Part shown: positions 17,707 to 25,886 of the stretch, in pieces
How positions within the stretch are numbered: position 1 is the first letter of the stretch
Layout of the letters: every line of letters starts with the position of its first letter
From: an uncultured Clostridia bacterium
GTDB lineage: Bacteria > Bacillota > Clostridia > TANB77 > CAG-508
Direction: 5' to 3'
NCBI GenBank assembly: GCA_934184665.1
Contig: CAKPSX010000002.1
Location: forward strand, 1-64,000
Length of the DNA stretch: 64,000 nucleotides
Made by a program: the position numbers and the translations under genes
The notes under the pieces: model-generated
Database searches by the model: none
Told to the model about the DNA's origin: nothing
The model's input: the letters and a program-made list of their open reading frames with translations, nothing else

Positions 17707-18126
17707 ATGCGAATATTAGGAATAGATTATGGAGATTCGAGAACTGGAATAGCAATAACAGATGCACTAAATATAACAGTTCAAGGATTAGAAACAATAA
17801 ATAATAAAGGCTCAGACAAGGTTATTCTTAAGAGGCTTGATGAAATTTTAGAAAAATATGAAGTTGATACAATAGTTGTTGGAAGACCAATAAATATGAA
17901 TGGTACACCTTCAGAAAGAACTAATATCACAGAAAAGTTTATTCATAAATTAAAATGCAAATATAATAAAATGAAAATTGAAACAGTAGATGAAAGATTA
18001 ACAACCATTGCGGCACATAAAACAATGAACTTCTTAGAAATAAATAAGAATAAAAAGAAAAATATAGTAGATACTATATCTGCGGTATATATTTTAGAAA
18101 CATACTTAAATAAAATTCAAAACTAG
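17707..18126 (+). CDS. ruvX: Putative Holliday junction resolvase RuvX/YqgF
   Basis: A 139-residue RNase H-fold nuclease of the YqgF family, implicated in pre-16S rRNA 5' processing in E. coli and called a Holliday-junction resolvase by homology. The first acidic residue is in LGIDYGDSRTGIA; VVGRPINMNGTPSERT is the central family motif; the remaining acidic residues are in ETVDERLTT and the C-terminal VDTISAVYIL. It starts 8 bp after ireB with a weak AGAGGT site, so coupled translation is likely. Confidence 0.94.
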   Translation: MRILGIDYGDSRTGIAITDALNITVQGLETINNKGSDKVILKRLDEILEKYEVDTIVVGRPINMNGTPSERTNITEKFIHKLKCKYNKMKIETVDERLTTIAAHKTMNFLEINKNKKKNIVDTISAVYILETYLNKIQN

Positions 18127-18155
18127 TTGCAAAAAGTGCAAAAATAGTGTATGAT
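18127..18155 (+). promoter_or_regulatory. Promoter of the DUF1292 gene
   Basis: TTGCAA (18127-18132) and TATGAT (18150-18155) are 17 bp apart, directly after the ruvX stop. The AGTGTATGAT surrounding the -10 box is identical to the promoter at 13389-13417. Confidence 0.6.
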
Positions 18156-18189
18156 GTTTAAGATTAAAATAAATTGAAAGGAGTAAATA

Positions 18190-18489
18190 ATGGAAGAAGA
18201 AGAATTAGATAACATAATAATATTAAATGATGAAGATGGAAATGAAGTTAGATTCGAATTCCTAGATTTAGTAGAACTAGATGAGGAAGAATATGTAGTA
18301 TTATTACCAGTTTCAGAAGAAGGAGAAGAAGACGAGGGAGAAGTAGTAATATTAAAATTAGAAGACACAGACGAAGATTCAGAAGAAGAATCATATGTAG
18401 GTGTTGAAGATGAAGAAATATTAAATAAAGTATTTACAATGTTTAAAGAAAAATATAAAGATGAATTTAATTTTGTAGATGAAGACTAA
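18190..18489 (+). CDS. DUF1292 (YrzB-like) acidic protein
   Basis: The 99-residue, extremely acidic protein fits DUF1292: NIIILNDEDGNEVRFEFLDLVELDEEEYVVLLPVSE, then VVILKLEDTDEDSEEESYVGVEDEEILNKVFTMFKEKY. The family (Bacillus YrzB) has no known function and lies next to ireB and ruvX across Firmicutes, as here. It has its own promoter, a strong GAAAGGAG ribosome site and a strong terminator, so it can be expressed apart from ireB-ruvX. Confidence 0.92.
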   Translation: MEEEELDNIIILNDEDGNEVRFEFLDLVELDEEEYVVLLPVSEEGEEDEGEVVILKLEDTDEDSEEESYVGVEDEEILNKVFTMFKEKYKDEFNFVDED

Positions 18490-18495
18490 AAAGTT

Positions 18496-18543
18496 GGTGT
18501 TGGGAGATGGAAATATGTATTTCTACAGCCCAGCACCTTTTTT
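18496..18543 (+). terminator. Rho-independent terminator
   Basis: GGTGTTGGG (18496-18504) pairs with CCCAGCACC (18529-18537), followed by T6. The loop contains a smaller GAAAT/ATTTC stem. It terminates the DUF1292 transcript. Confidence 0.88.
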
Positions 18544-18580
18544 AACTAGAATTACGCATTGAGAAAGGAATGTGATATAA

Positions 18581-19072
18581 ATGAAAAACTTTTCAACAAT
18601 ATTATTAACAATGTTTATGGTAATGTTTTGGCTATTTAGGGCAATTGTTGCACTATGTACTCAATATTCAATAGATTTACTAGGAATTGTAGCATATAAT
18701 TTAAATATAGAAATAGCAATTGCATTTATAACAATATTATGTATTATATTAGTAGTAAAAAGAAAATTAATTGGAGCATTATTGTACTTTTTAATTTATG
18801 GAGCTTATTTTGGAGAACACTTATTTAATGCTCTTGTACCTTTAATACAAAAACAAACAACATTAACAGTTGATATGAGCATGAATTTATTTTCAGATTT
18901 TGTAGGAATTATATTAGCTTTATTTATATTATTTGATATGCTTATTGATAAAAATAGAAAAGCAAACCCAATTGACAAAAAAACAGACTGGTATTTTAAA
19001 AATCAAAAATATGAAGATGAATTAAATGCAAGAGATAAGAGAGAAGATAATAATGAATACAAATATTATTAA
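18581..19072 (+). CDS. Small polytopic membrane protein upstream of a Bce-type sensor pair
   Basis: The 163-residue product has about four hydrophobic segments (roughly 7-28, 38-58, 63-85 and 100-122) and a charged, polar C-terminal tail of 40 residues. I do not recognise the family. It has an AAAGGAATG ribosome site. Its last 20 bases overlap the response regulator gene, so it is co-expressed and translationally coupled with the sensor pair. Bce modules normally lack such a gene. It may be an accessory or immunity-type protein, or an unrelated upstream gene. Confidence 0.7.
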   Translation: MKNFSTILLTMFMVMFWLFRAIVALCTQYSIDLLGIVAYNLNIEIAIAFITILCIILVVKRKLIGALLYFLIYGAYFGEHLFNALVPLIQKQTTLTVDMSMNLFSDFVGIILALFILFDMLIDKNRKANPIDKKTDWYFKNQKYEDELNARDKREDNNEYKYY

Positions 19073-19736
19073 TAAAAAAAAGATATTAATCGTAGAAGAT
19101 GAAAATGTTATTAGAAATGAGTTAAAAACATTACTGAAGAACTCAGGCTATGAAGTATTAGCGCTAGAAAATTTTCATAATGCAAAAGAGGATATTTTGA
19201 ATGAAAAGCCTGATTTGATTTTACTTGATATAAACATACCTAATATAAATGGGGAAATTTTGCTAAAAGAAATAAGAAAAGAATCAAATGTACCTGTTAT
19301 TATGGTCACAAGTAGAGCAGGAGAAGTAGATGAAGTACTTTCCATTTCATATGGTGCAGATGATTATATTACAAAACCATATAATCCAACTATTTTGTTG
19401 TTAAGGATACAAAATATATTTAAGCGAATGAAAAATAACAGAGATGATATTTTTTATGATGATATAATAGTAAATCCACAAAAAGGCATACTAGAACAAA
19501 ATGGAAAAATCATAGAACTTACTAAAAATGAAATGATAATATTTACATATTTATTAAGTAATCGTGGAAAAATTGTTACTCGAGATGATTTAATGACAGA
19601 ATTATGGAATAATAATGAATTTATAAATGATAATGCTTTAACTGTTAATATCAGCAGATTAAGAAGTAAATTACAAGACTTTGGAATTAAAGATAAAATA
19701 GAAACAAGAAAAGGACAAGGTTATAAATTATTATGA
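19053..19736 (+). CDS. BceR-like response regulator (OmpR family)
   Basis: A receiver domain (residues 7-120) holds the acidic pocket E15-D16 (VEDEN), the phosphorylation site D59 in LILLDINIPN, the VTSRAG threonine and the ITKPYN lysine. A winged-helix DNA-binding domain follows, with ELTKNEMIIFTYLLSNRGKIVTRDDLM and the closing RLRSKLQ and TRKGQGYKL. Gene order identifies it as the regulator of a Bce peptide-resistance module. ATG 19053 is preferred over 19026. Its stop overlaps the kinase start (ATGA). A matching BceR-type operator lies at 20774-20787. Confidence 0.92.
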   Translation: MNTNIINKKKILIVEDENVIRNELKTLLKNSGYEVLALENFHNAKEDILNEKPDLILLDINIPNINGEILLKEIRKESNVPVIMVTSRAGEVDEVLSISYGADDYITKPYNPTILLLRIQNIFKRMKNNRDDIFYDDIIVNPQKGILEQNGKIIELTKNEMIIFTYLLSNRGKIVTRDDLMTELWNNNEFINDNALTVNISRLRSKLQDFGIKDKIETRKGQGYKLL

Positions 19737-20752
19737 AACTAGGGGAATATTTATTAGATAAGACACCACAAATAGTCATATCAATAATTGGGTATGTTAT
19801 TACCATTTTTCTATTAAATGCTTTTAAAGTGGGGAATGATTTAAAAATAGCAATAACAATTATATTTATAATAGTGGTTTTACTCAACATATTTATTGAA
19901 TATTTTAGAAAACATAAATTTTATATAAATTTATTAAATATACTTGAAACATTAGACAAAAAATATTTAATTTTAGAGATGATAAATAAACCTAATTTTT
20001 ATGAAGGAGAAATATTTTATCAAACTCTTTATGAAATAAATAAATCAATGATTGAAAATGTAAAAGAATATAATTTAAGTATCACAGATTTTAAAGAATA
20101 TGTGGAAATGTGGATTCATGAAGTAAAAATACCAATATCTAGTTTGACTTTACTAAATCATAATCATCAAAACCAGCTTGACAAAAGATATATAGAACAA
20201 ATTAGAAGATTGGATAATTATATAGATCAGATTTTATATTATGTAAGAAGCGAAAATGCAGAAAAAGATTATATTATAAAAGAAAAAGATTTACGAGAAA
20301 TAATAAAAAATGTTGCATTAAAAAATAAAGATGATTTATTAGAAAATAATGTTAGTATAGATGTTGACATTCATAATGAAAAAGTGTTAACAGATGCTAA
20401 ATGGTTAGAATTTATTTTAAATCAGATTATAAATAATAGTATTAAATACAAGAAAAATAATGTGGACTCATATATAAAAATAACTTCAGAAGAAGATAAA
20501 AATCAGATATATTTAAGTATTTATGATAATGGAATTGGCATTCCAGAAAAAGATATATCAAGAGTTTTTGATAAATCATTTACTGGAGAGAATGGAAGGA
20601 CACTAGCAAAATCAACAGGAATGGGACTTTATATTGCAAAGAAATTGTGTAACAAACTAGGACATAAAATAATTATCGAATCTAAAATACAAGAATATAC
20701 AAAAGTTACAATTATTTTTTCTAAAAATGACTTTTACAAAATTAAAGATTAG
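19733..20752 (+). CDS. BceS-like intramembrane-sensing histidine kinase
   Basis: The 339-residue kinase has two membrane helices (about 12-32 and 37-56) with almost no extracellular loop, the trademark of intramembrane-sensing BceS-type kinases that read the state of their ABC transporter. The phospho-acceptor is H129 in EMWIHEVKIPIS. ATP-binding boxes are INNSIKYKK (N box), DNGIGIPEKD (G1), and STGMGLYIAKKL (G2). It overlaps the regulator gene by 4 bp. Its 3' end lies within an inverted repeat ahead of the transporter promoter. Confidence 0.93.
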   Translation: MKLGEYLLDKTPQIVISIIGYVITIFLLNAFKVGNDLKIAITIIFIIVVLLNIFIEYFRKHKFYINLLNILETLDKKYLILEMINKPNFYEGEIFYQTLYEINKSMIENVKEYNLSITDFKEYVEMWIHEVKIPISSLTLLNHNHQNQLDKRYIEQIRRLDNYIDQILYYVRSENAEKDYIIKEKDLREIIKNVALKNKDDLLENNVSIDVDIHNEKVLTDAKWLEFILNQIINNSIKYKKNNVDSYIKITSEEDKNQIYLSIYDNGIGIPEKDISRVFDKSFTGENGRTLAKSTGMGLYIAKKLCNKLGHKIIIESKIQEYTKVTIIFSKNDFYKIKD

Positions 20753-20820
20753 TCTTTCAAAAAGTATGGTATATTACAAAATTGTAATGTTCTGTAATAT
20801 TAGAATAGCGACTAATCTTT
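20744..20820 (+). terminator. Large inverted repeat flanking the transporter operator
   Basis: AAAGATTAGTC (20744-20754) and GACTAATCTTT (20810-20820) are a perfect 11-bp inverted repeat, followed by ATTTTTATATT. It could terminate the kinase transcript. Its 55-base loop holds the BceR-like operator. Confidence 0.5.
20774..20787 (+). promoter_or_regulatory. BceR-type operator
   Basis: TTACAAAATTGTAA is an exact instance of the TNACA-N4-TGTAA motif described for BceR-like regulators. It lies upstream of the transporter genes and would be bound by the regulator at 19053. A possible -10 box (TATATT or TACAAT, 20826-20836) has no good -35, as expected for an activated promoter. Confidence 0.75.
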
Positions 20821-20924
20821 ATTTTTATATTACAATATAAACAGTATTGAAAAAGAATTACATGTTATAGCTGGATTTTGAAATTTTTCAATAAAAACAA
20901 AGACAAGAAAGGAAGGAAAAAATA

Positions 20925-21689
20925 TTGAACATTTTAAAAATTGATAAAATTGAAAAATATTATGGCAGTAAATCAAGTCTAACAAAAGCTATTGATAATA
21001 TATCTTTTGATGTTGAAAAAGGAGAGTTTGTTGCTATAATGGGAGCAAGTGGCTCTGGAAAAACTACACTTTTAAATTGTATTTCTACTATTGATAAAGT
21101 TACATCAGGACATATTTATGTGGGTGATAAAGATATTACTAGATTAAAAGGAAACAGTTTAAATAAATTTAGAAGAGAAGAGTTAGGATTTATCTTTCAA
21201 GATTTTAATTTACTTGATACATTAACTGCTTATGAAAATATTGCTTTAGCATTATCTATCCAAAATGTACCTGCAAAAGAAATAGAGGAGAGAATTAAAA
21301 AAGTAGCAAAAGAACTTGATATTGTTAAAGTTTTAGAAAAATATCCATATCAAATGAGTGGAGGTCAAAAACAGAGAGTTGCTTCAGCAAGAGCAATTAT
21401 CACTAATCCGAAATTAATACTTGCAGATGAACCAACAGGAGCACTTGATTCAAAATCAGCAAAAATGTTATTGGAACAATTTGAATATTTAAATAAAACA
21501 ATTCATGCAACTATTCTTATGGTTACACATGACGCATTTACAGCAAGTTATGCAACAAGAGTTATTTTTATCAAAGATGGTAAAATTTTTAACGAAATAC
21601 ATAAAGGCACAGATACAAGAAAAGAATTTTTTGATAAAATCATTGATGTTGTAACACTTCTTGGAGGAGATTTAAATGATGCTCTTTAA
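20925..21689 (+). CDS. BceA-like ABC transporter ATP-binding protein
   Basis: This 254-residue ATPase has Walker A GASGSGKTT near residue 38, the Q-loop FQDFNLLD, the signature MSGGQKQRVASARAI, Walker B LILADEPTG and the H-loop VTHD. It powers removal or release of cell-wall-targeting peptide antibiotics from their lipid targets together with the BceB permease. Translation starts at TTG 20925, 7 bp after AAAGGAAGGA (20908-20917). The permease start lies inside the last 14 bases of this gene, indicating tight coupling. Confidence 0.94.
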   Translation: MNILKIDKIEKYYGSKSSLTKAIDNISFDVEKGEFVAIMGASGSGKTTLLNCISTIDKVTSGHIYVGDKDITRLKGNSLNKFRREELGFIFQDFNLLDTLTAYENIALALSIQNVPAKEIEERIKKVAKELDIVKVLEKYPYQMSGGQKQRVASARAIITNPKLILADEPTGALDSKSAKMLLEQFEYLNKTIHATILMVTHDAFTASYATRVIFIKDGKIFNEIHKGTDTRKEFFDKIIDVVTLLGGDLNDAL

Positions 21690-23733
21690 ATTATCATTAA
21701 AAAACATCAGTAAGAGTATAAAAGATTATACCATCTATTTTTTTACTCTTATACTTGGTGTTGCAATATTTTACGTATTTAATGCTATAGATGACCAAAC
21801 AGTAATGCTAAATGTATCATCATCTACTTATGATATTATAAAATTAATGACATCAATGCTTTCAGGAGTTAGTGTATTTGTATCATTCATACTTGCATTT
21901 TTAATTATTTATGCAAGCAGATTCTTAATAAAAAGAAGAAATAAAGAATTTGGAATATACTTAACACTTGGAATGAGTAAAAGAAAAATATCATTAATAT
22001 TATTTTTTGAAACATTACTTATTGGAATATTATCTTTAGGTGTGGGAATTGGAATAGGATTTTTACTATCACAACTAATGAGCATATTAGTTGCTAACAT
22101 GTTTGAAGCAGATTTAACAAAATTTAAATTTATTTTTTCATCAAGTGCATGTATAAAAACATTAATATATTTTAGTATTATGTATTTAGTTGTTATGATA
22201 TTTAACACAATAAATATTAGCAAATGTAAACTTATTGATTTACTACATGCGAATAAAAAATCTGAGAAAATAAAACTTAAAAATCCTTGGCTTTGTGTAA
22301 TAGTGTTTATTATTTCAGCATGTGCCTTAGGATATGCCTATTATATGGTAACAGGTGGTATAGAAATTAGTTTGACAAATGCTAACTCAATTCTTATACC
22401 AATAGGAATTGGGTCAGTATCAACATTTTTTATATTTTGGTCTTTATCAGGATTAATTTTAAAAATATTTATGAGTATGAAAAAGACATATTATAAAGGG
22501 TTAAATAGTTTTACATTAAGACAGTTTTCAAGCAAAATAAATACAACAGTATTTTCAATGACAGTAATATGTTTAATGCTATTTATAACAATATGTGTGC
22601 TATCAAGTGCATTGTCAATGAAAAATTCTATGACAGAGAATTTAAAAACATTAGTACCTGCTGACATTGAAATAACTAAAAAACTAAACATTTCAGATGA
22701 TAACAAGTATTCAAAAGAGAAAATAGAAGATTCAAAAATCAGTTTAAGAGAAAGTTTAGATAAATTGAATTTTGATGTAAACAACAATTTTAAAGATATA
22801 GTTGAATTTAATACTTATGCAACAAATGAACTAACAGTAAAAGACACAATAGGAGAGTATTATAATGAGGCTAAAGAGAAATATCCATTTTTAATGTATG
22901 ATAATACTGAAACAATGATTAAAATAAGTGATTACAATAAAATGGCAAAAATGTTTAATTTAGAAGAATATTCCTTAAACTCAGACGAGTATATAGTTGT
23001 ATCAAACTACAAAGGATGGTCTGAAATAAGAGATGAAGGATTAAAATTAAGTACTAATATAACAATAAAAGGCAATAGTTATAAACCTAAATTTACAAAA
23101 TGCGTAGATGGTTTTTATGAAATGAATGCAAGTTATTTTAATATTGGATTTTTCGTAGTACCAGATGATGCTGTCACAGATTCAATGAAAGAAACAGGAA
23201 TTATGATTGCAAACTATAAAGCAAATAGTGCTGAAGGAAAAAGAAGTATAGAAGACAAAGTTTTAGATATAGAAAAAGATGAGTATGCAAAAAATACAAC
23301 ACTTGAGGCAAGAACAAAACTATATATTGCAGAGGCAAGTGTTGGATTGGGTGGAATGGTAACATTTATAGGACTTTATTTGGGAATAATATTCTTAATA
23401 TCTTGTGCAGCAATATTAGCATTAAAAGAATTATCAGAATCAAGTGACAATGTAGAAAAATTTAACATGTTGAGAAGAATTGGTGTTGATGAAAAAATGA
23501 TAAATAATGCACTATTCAGACAGATTGGAATTTTCTTTATGTTTCCACTCTTAATAGCAATTATACATTCTATATTTGGTATAAAATTCTGTAATTATAT
23601 ATTAAGTACTTTTGGTAATGAACAACTATTGCAATCAATAATTGCAACAGCAATATTTATAATAATTATATATGGTGGCTATTTCTTGGTTACTTATTCA
23701 TGTAGTAAAAATATAATCAAGGAAAATAGATGA
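21676..23733 (+). CDS. BceB-like ABC transporter permease
   Basis: The 685-residue permease has the BceB layout. One membrane helix follows the amphipathic start, FtsX-type segments follow with RNKEFGIYLTLGMSKRKIS. A large extracytoplasmic domain (about residues 325-550) is followed by the last three helices. This domain is thought to sense antimicrobial peptides and to pass the signal to the kinase. GGAGGAG (21663-21669) serves the tandem ATG codons at 21676 and 21679. It overlaps the ATPase gene by 14 bp. With the regulator and kinase it forms a complete four-gene module. Confidence 0.93.
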   Translation: MMLFKLSLKNISKSIKDYTIYFFTLILGVAIFYVFNAIDDQTVMLNVSSSTYDIIKLMTSMLSGVSVFVSFILAFLIIYASRFLIKRRNKEFGIYLTLGMSKRKISLILFFETLLIGILSLGVGIGIGFLLSQLMSILVANMFEADLTKFKFIFSSSACIKTLIYFSIMYLVVMIFNTINISKCKLIDLLHANKKSEKIKLKNPWLCVIVFIISACALGYAYYMVTGGIEISLTNANSILIPIGIGSVSTFFIFWSLSGLILKIFMSMKKTYYKGLNSFTLRQFSSKINTTVFSMTVICLMLFITICVLSSALSMKNSMTENLKTLVPADIEITKKLNISDDNKYSKEKIEDSKISLRESLDKLNFDVNNNFKDIVEFNTYATNELTVKDTIGEYYNEAKEKYPFLMYDNTETMIKISDYNKMAKMFNLEEYSLNSDEYIVVSNYKGWSEIRDEGLKLSTNITIKGNSYKPKFTKCVDGFYEMNASYFNIGFFVVPDDAVTDSMKETGIMIANYKANSAEGKRSIEDKVLDIEKDEYAKNTTLEARTKLYIAEASVGLGGMVTFIGLYLGIIFLISCAAILALKELSESSDNVEKFNMLRRIGVDEKMINNALFRQIGIFFMFPLLIAIIHSIFGIKFCNYILSTFGNEQLLQSIIATAIFIIIIYGGYFLVTYSCSKNIIKENR

Positions 23734-23754
23734 AAAGTATGACTTTCCTATTAT

Positions 23755-23789
23755 ATAAAAAGAGCCCCCTCCACAAATAGTGAAGGGGG
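23755..23789 (-). terminator. Terminator of the GC-rich cassette
   Basis: CCCCCTCCAC (23765-23774) pairs with GTGAAGGGGG (23780-23789) with one mismatch. On the minus strand the stem is followed by a T-rich run (23754-23763), so it terminates the gene at 23797-24111, not bceB. Confidence 0.75.
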
Positions 23790-23796
23790 TTGAATC

Positions 23797-24111
23797 TTAT
23801 ACGAAAGGCTTGGGGTCGTAGCTCTTCAGATTGGCAATTATATCCGACTGGGTATACTTGCCTTCACGAAAGGCCTTCAGAGAGGTCTTCAGAATTGCAG
23901 AGTTGCGTTTGCAGCACTCTTCCCAGAAGACCGTGAGCAGCTTCCCACGGATGCCAAGATCGTCCATGAAGGGAAGATCACGGAACACTGAGTGTTCGAA
24001 AGTAAGCATCCGCAGTACAGTCTTCTCAACAGACGGATCGCCTTCTGAGATAATTTCAAGGACCTTGTTGAACGACATTCCAGGATGGATACGACTAGTA
24101 GACTTACACAT
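23797..24111 (-). CDS. Unknown 104-residue protein of foreign base composition
   Basis: I do not recognise the family. The protein looks soluble, mostly helical and mixed in charge, with no signal peptide (MCKSTSRIHPGMSFNKVLEI at the start, ILKTSLKAFREGKYTQSD near the end). Hand counting gives about 48% GC over 23821-24120, against roughly 28% around it. All six Arg codons are CGN and nine of ten Lys codons are AAG, the reverse of neighbouring genes. AAGGAG (24118-24123) is 6 bp before ATG 24111, which decides the start over an upstream ATG. It has its own perfect promoter and terminator. Recent transfer as a self-contained cassette is inferred. Confidence 0.75.
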   Translation of the reverse strand: MCKSTSRIHPGMSFNKVLEIISEGDPSVEKTVLRMLTFEHSVFRDLPFMDDLGIRGKLLTVFWEECCKRNSAILKTSLKAFREGKYTQSDIIANLKSYDPKPFV

Positions 24112-24205
24112 AAGGTTCTCCTTTTTACTTTTATGCAAAGGCAATGCCAATGCAAATAAAAGTGGTATAATTGTTTAACTCGCTATACCTACGAGAGATA
24201 TTTTT

Positions 24206-24234
24206 ATTATACCATACTTTACATAAAGTGTCAA
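24206..24234 (-). promoter_or_regulatory. Perfect-consensus sigma-A promoter
   Basis: On the minus strand TTGACA (24229-24234) and TATAAT (24206-24211) are separated by 17 bp, an exact match to consensus. It drives the GC-rich gene with a leader of about 90 bases. CTTTATGTAAAG in the spacer is a near-palindrome that could be an operator. Confidence 0.88.
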
Positions 24235-24241
24235 ATAATTG

Positions 24242-24284
24242 CAAAAAATTTCTTGCCAGATTATTGACAAATACTAGCAAGAAA
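24242..24284 (-). terminator. Terminator of murC
   Basis: TTTCTTGC (24249-24256) and GCAAGAAA (24277-24284) form a perfect stem with a 20-base loop. On the minus strand a T run follows (24243-24250). It lies about 40 bp after the murC stop. Confidence 0.65.
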
Positions 24285-24321
24285 CTTCAAATTCTACTTA
24301 TTTATTCTATTTTTCGAGGTT

Positions 24322-25701
24322 TTAATCAACTATCATTGGACCGATTTCTGTAACAGTACCAGCACCTAAAGTAAGAACAATATCATTTGGTTTTACATTT
24401 TCTTTTAAGTAAGAAGCACAATCTTTAAGTGAAGATATATAAATTGCTGGTTTACCTAATTTAACAATTTCATCAACTAAATCTTTTGAAGATATATCAT
24501 ATGTATTAGTTTCTCTTGCAGCATATATATCTGTAACTATGATATTATCAAAACCAAGTAAGGCATTAGCAAAATCATGTAATAAATTAAAAGTTCTACT
24601 ATATGTATGAGGTTGGAAAACTACCCATGATTTATTATATTTTTTATTAGATAATGCTTTAGCTGTTGCAAGAATTTCAGTAGGGTGATGACCATAATCG
24701 TCATAAACATTTGCACCATTAACAGTACCTTTAAATTCAAACCTTCTATCAGCACCTTTGAATTTTGCAAGAGCAATTTTCATTGGTTCTTTTCCGATTC
24801 CATATGCATCACATAAAGCAATACAAGCTAATGAGTTTAAAACATTATGCATACCTGGAATAGAAAGCTTAAAATGTTCATAAAATTCATTTTTCTTATA
24901 AACATCGAATTCTGCAAAACCATCAGCATTAAAAGTTATATTTTGTGCAGAAAAATCAACATCTTTATTATTAATACCATATTTTATACAAGGTGCTTTT
25001 GAATATTTAGGTAATTCAAGACAATTTTCATCATCAGCATTAATAATTAAATGACCATCTTCTGGCAATAATTTTACATATTTTATAAAAGCTTTTTTTA
25101 TATTTTCTATATTTTTATAATAATCTAAGTGGTCATTATCAATATTTAAAATAATTTCAGATTTAGGGCTAAATTTTAAAAAGCTTTCAACATATTCACA
25201 TGCTTCTATAATAAAATCTTCGCTATTACCAACTCTATAATTTCCATGAAGTTCTGGAATTATTGCTCCAACCTGAATGCTTGGATTTTTATTTGCTTCA
25301 ACAAAACATAAAGATACAAGTGATGTTGTAGTTGTTTTACCATGTGTTCCAGAAATGGCTATAGTATTTTTATAACATCTTGTAATTTCTCCAAGAAAAG
25401 TAGACCTCTCGATTACAGGAATACCAAGTTCTTTGGCATGTACAAGTTCTACGTTGTCATCATGAACAGCAGCAGTATAAACAACACAATCTGCACCTTC
25501 AACATTTTTTGCATCATGGCCTATGTATATTTTAATTCCAGCATTTCTTAATGTATGTAAAATATCAGAATCAACATTATTACTTCCAGATATAGAAAAC
25601 CCCCAATTTAAAAGTATTTCTGCGATTCCGCTCATACTAACTCCGCCGATTCCAATCATATGTATTTTTTTATATTTCTCTATATTATTAATGTTTGGCA
25701 T
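24322..25701 (-). CDS. murC: UDP-N-acetylmuramate-L-alanine ligase MurC
   Basis: MurC adds L-alanine to UDP-MurNAc, the first step of the peptidoglycan stem peptide. The Rossmann-like N-terminus HMIGIGGVSMSGIAEIL binds UDP. The ATP loop is AISGTHGKTTTTSL near residue 115. Central-domain residues are in NIDNDHLDYY, and the C-terminal domain has DDYGHHPTEI and FQPHTYSRT. The 459-residue length is typical. ATG 25701 is supported by GAGGAGT (25709-25715) at 7 bp. No other mur gene is adjacent, so it is a single-gene unit. Confidence 0.96.
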   Translation of the reverse strand: MPNINNIEKYKKIHMIGIGGVSMSGIAEILLNWGFSISGSNNVDSDILHTLRNAGIKIYIGHDAKNVEGADCVVYTAAVHDDNVELVHAKELGIPVIERSTFLGEITRCYKNTIAISGTHGKTTTTSLVSLCFVEANKNPSIQVGAIIPELHGNYRVGNSEDFIIEACEYVESFLKFSPKSEIILNIDNDHLDYYKNIENIKKAFIKYVKLLPEDGHLIINADDENCLELPKYSKAPCIKYGINNKDVDFSAQNITFNADGFAEFDVYKKNEFYEHFKLSIPGMHNVLNSLACIALCDAYGIGKEPMKIALAKFKGADRRFEFKGTVNGANVYDDYGHHPTEILATAKALSNKKYNKSWVVFQPHTYSRTFNLLHDFANALLGFDNIIVTDIYAARETNTYDISSKDLVDEIVKLGKPAIYISSLKDCASYLKENVKPNDIVLTLGAGTVTEIGPMIVD

Positions 25702-25825
25702 TATAAACACTCCTCATAATTTGATAAATAAGATTATATACTTATATAATGCAAATTTCAAGTTTTTTGTTCCAATATTTTAAAAAATTTCACAATAAAT
25801 TCACAATTCAAAACAAGAATATCAC

Positions 25826-25854
25826 TTGAAAAAAAACATAAAATATGTTATATT
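25826..25854 (+). promoter_or_regulatory. Sigma-A promoter of the activase-like gene
   Basis: TTGAAA (25826-25831) and TATATT (25849-25854) are 17 bp apart and lie just before the AAGGAG ribosome site of the gene at 25887. Confidence 0.7.
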
Positions 25855-25886
25855 AGGGGAGAATTTATTATTTAAGGAGACTAGTC

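Noticed and set aside
23831..24178. Plus-strand open frame of 115 codons across the GC-rich block
   Set aside because: It has no ribosome site, while the minus-strand frame has a perfect promoter, ribosome site and terminator.
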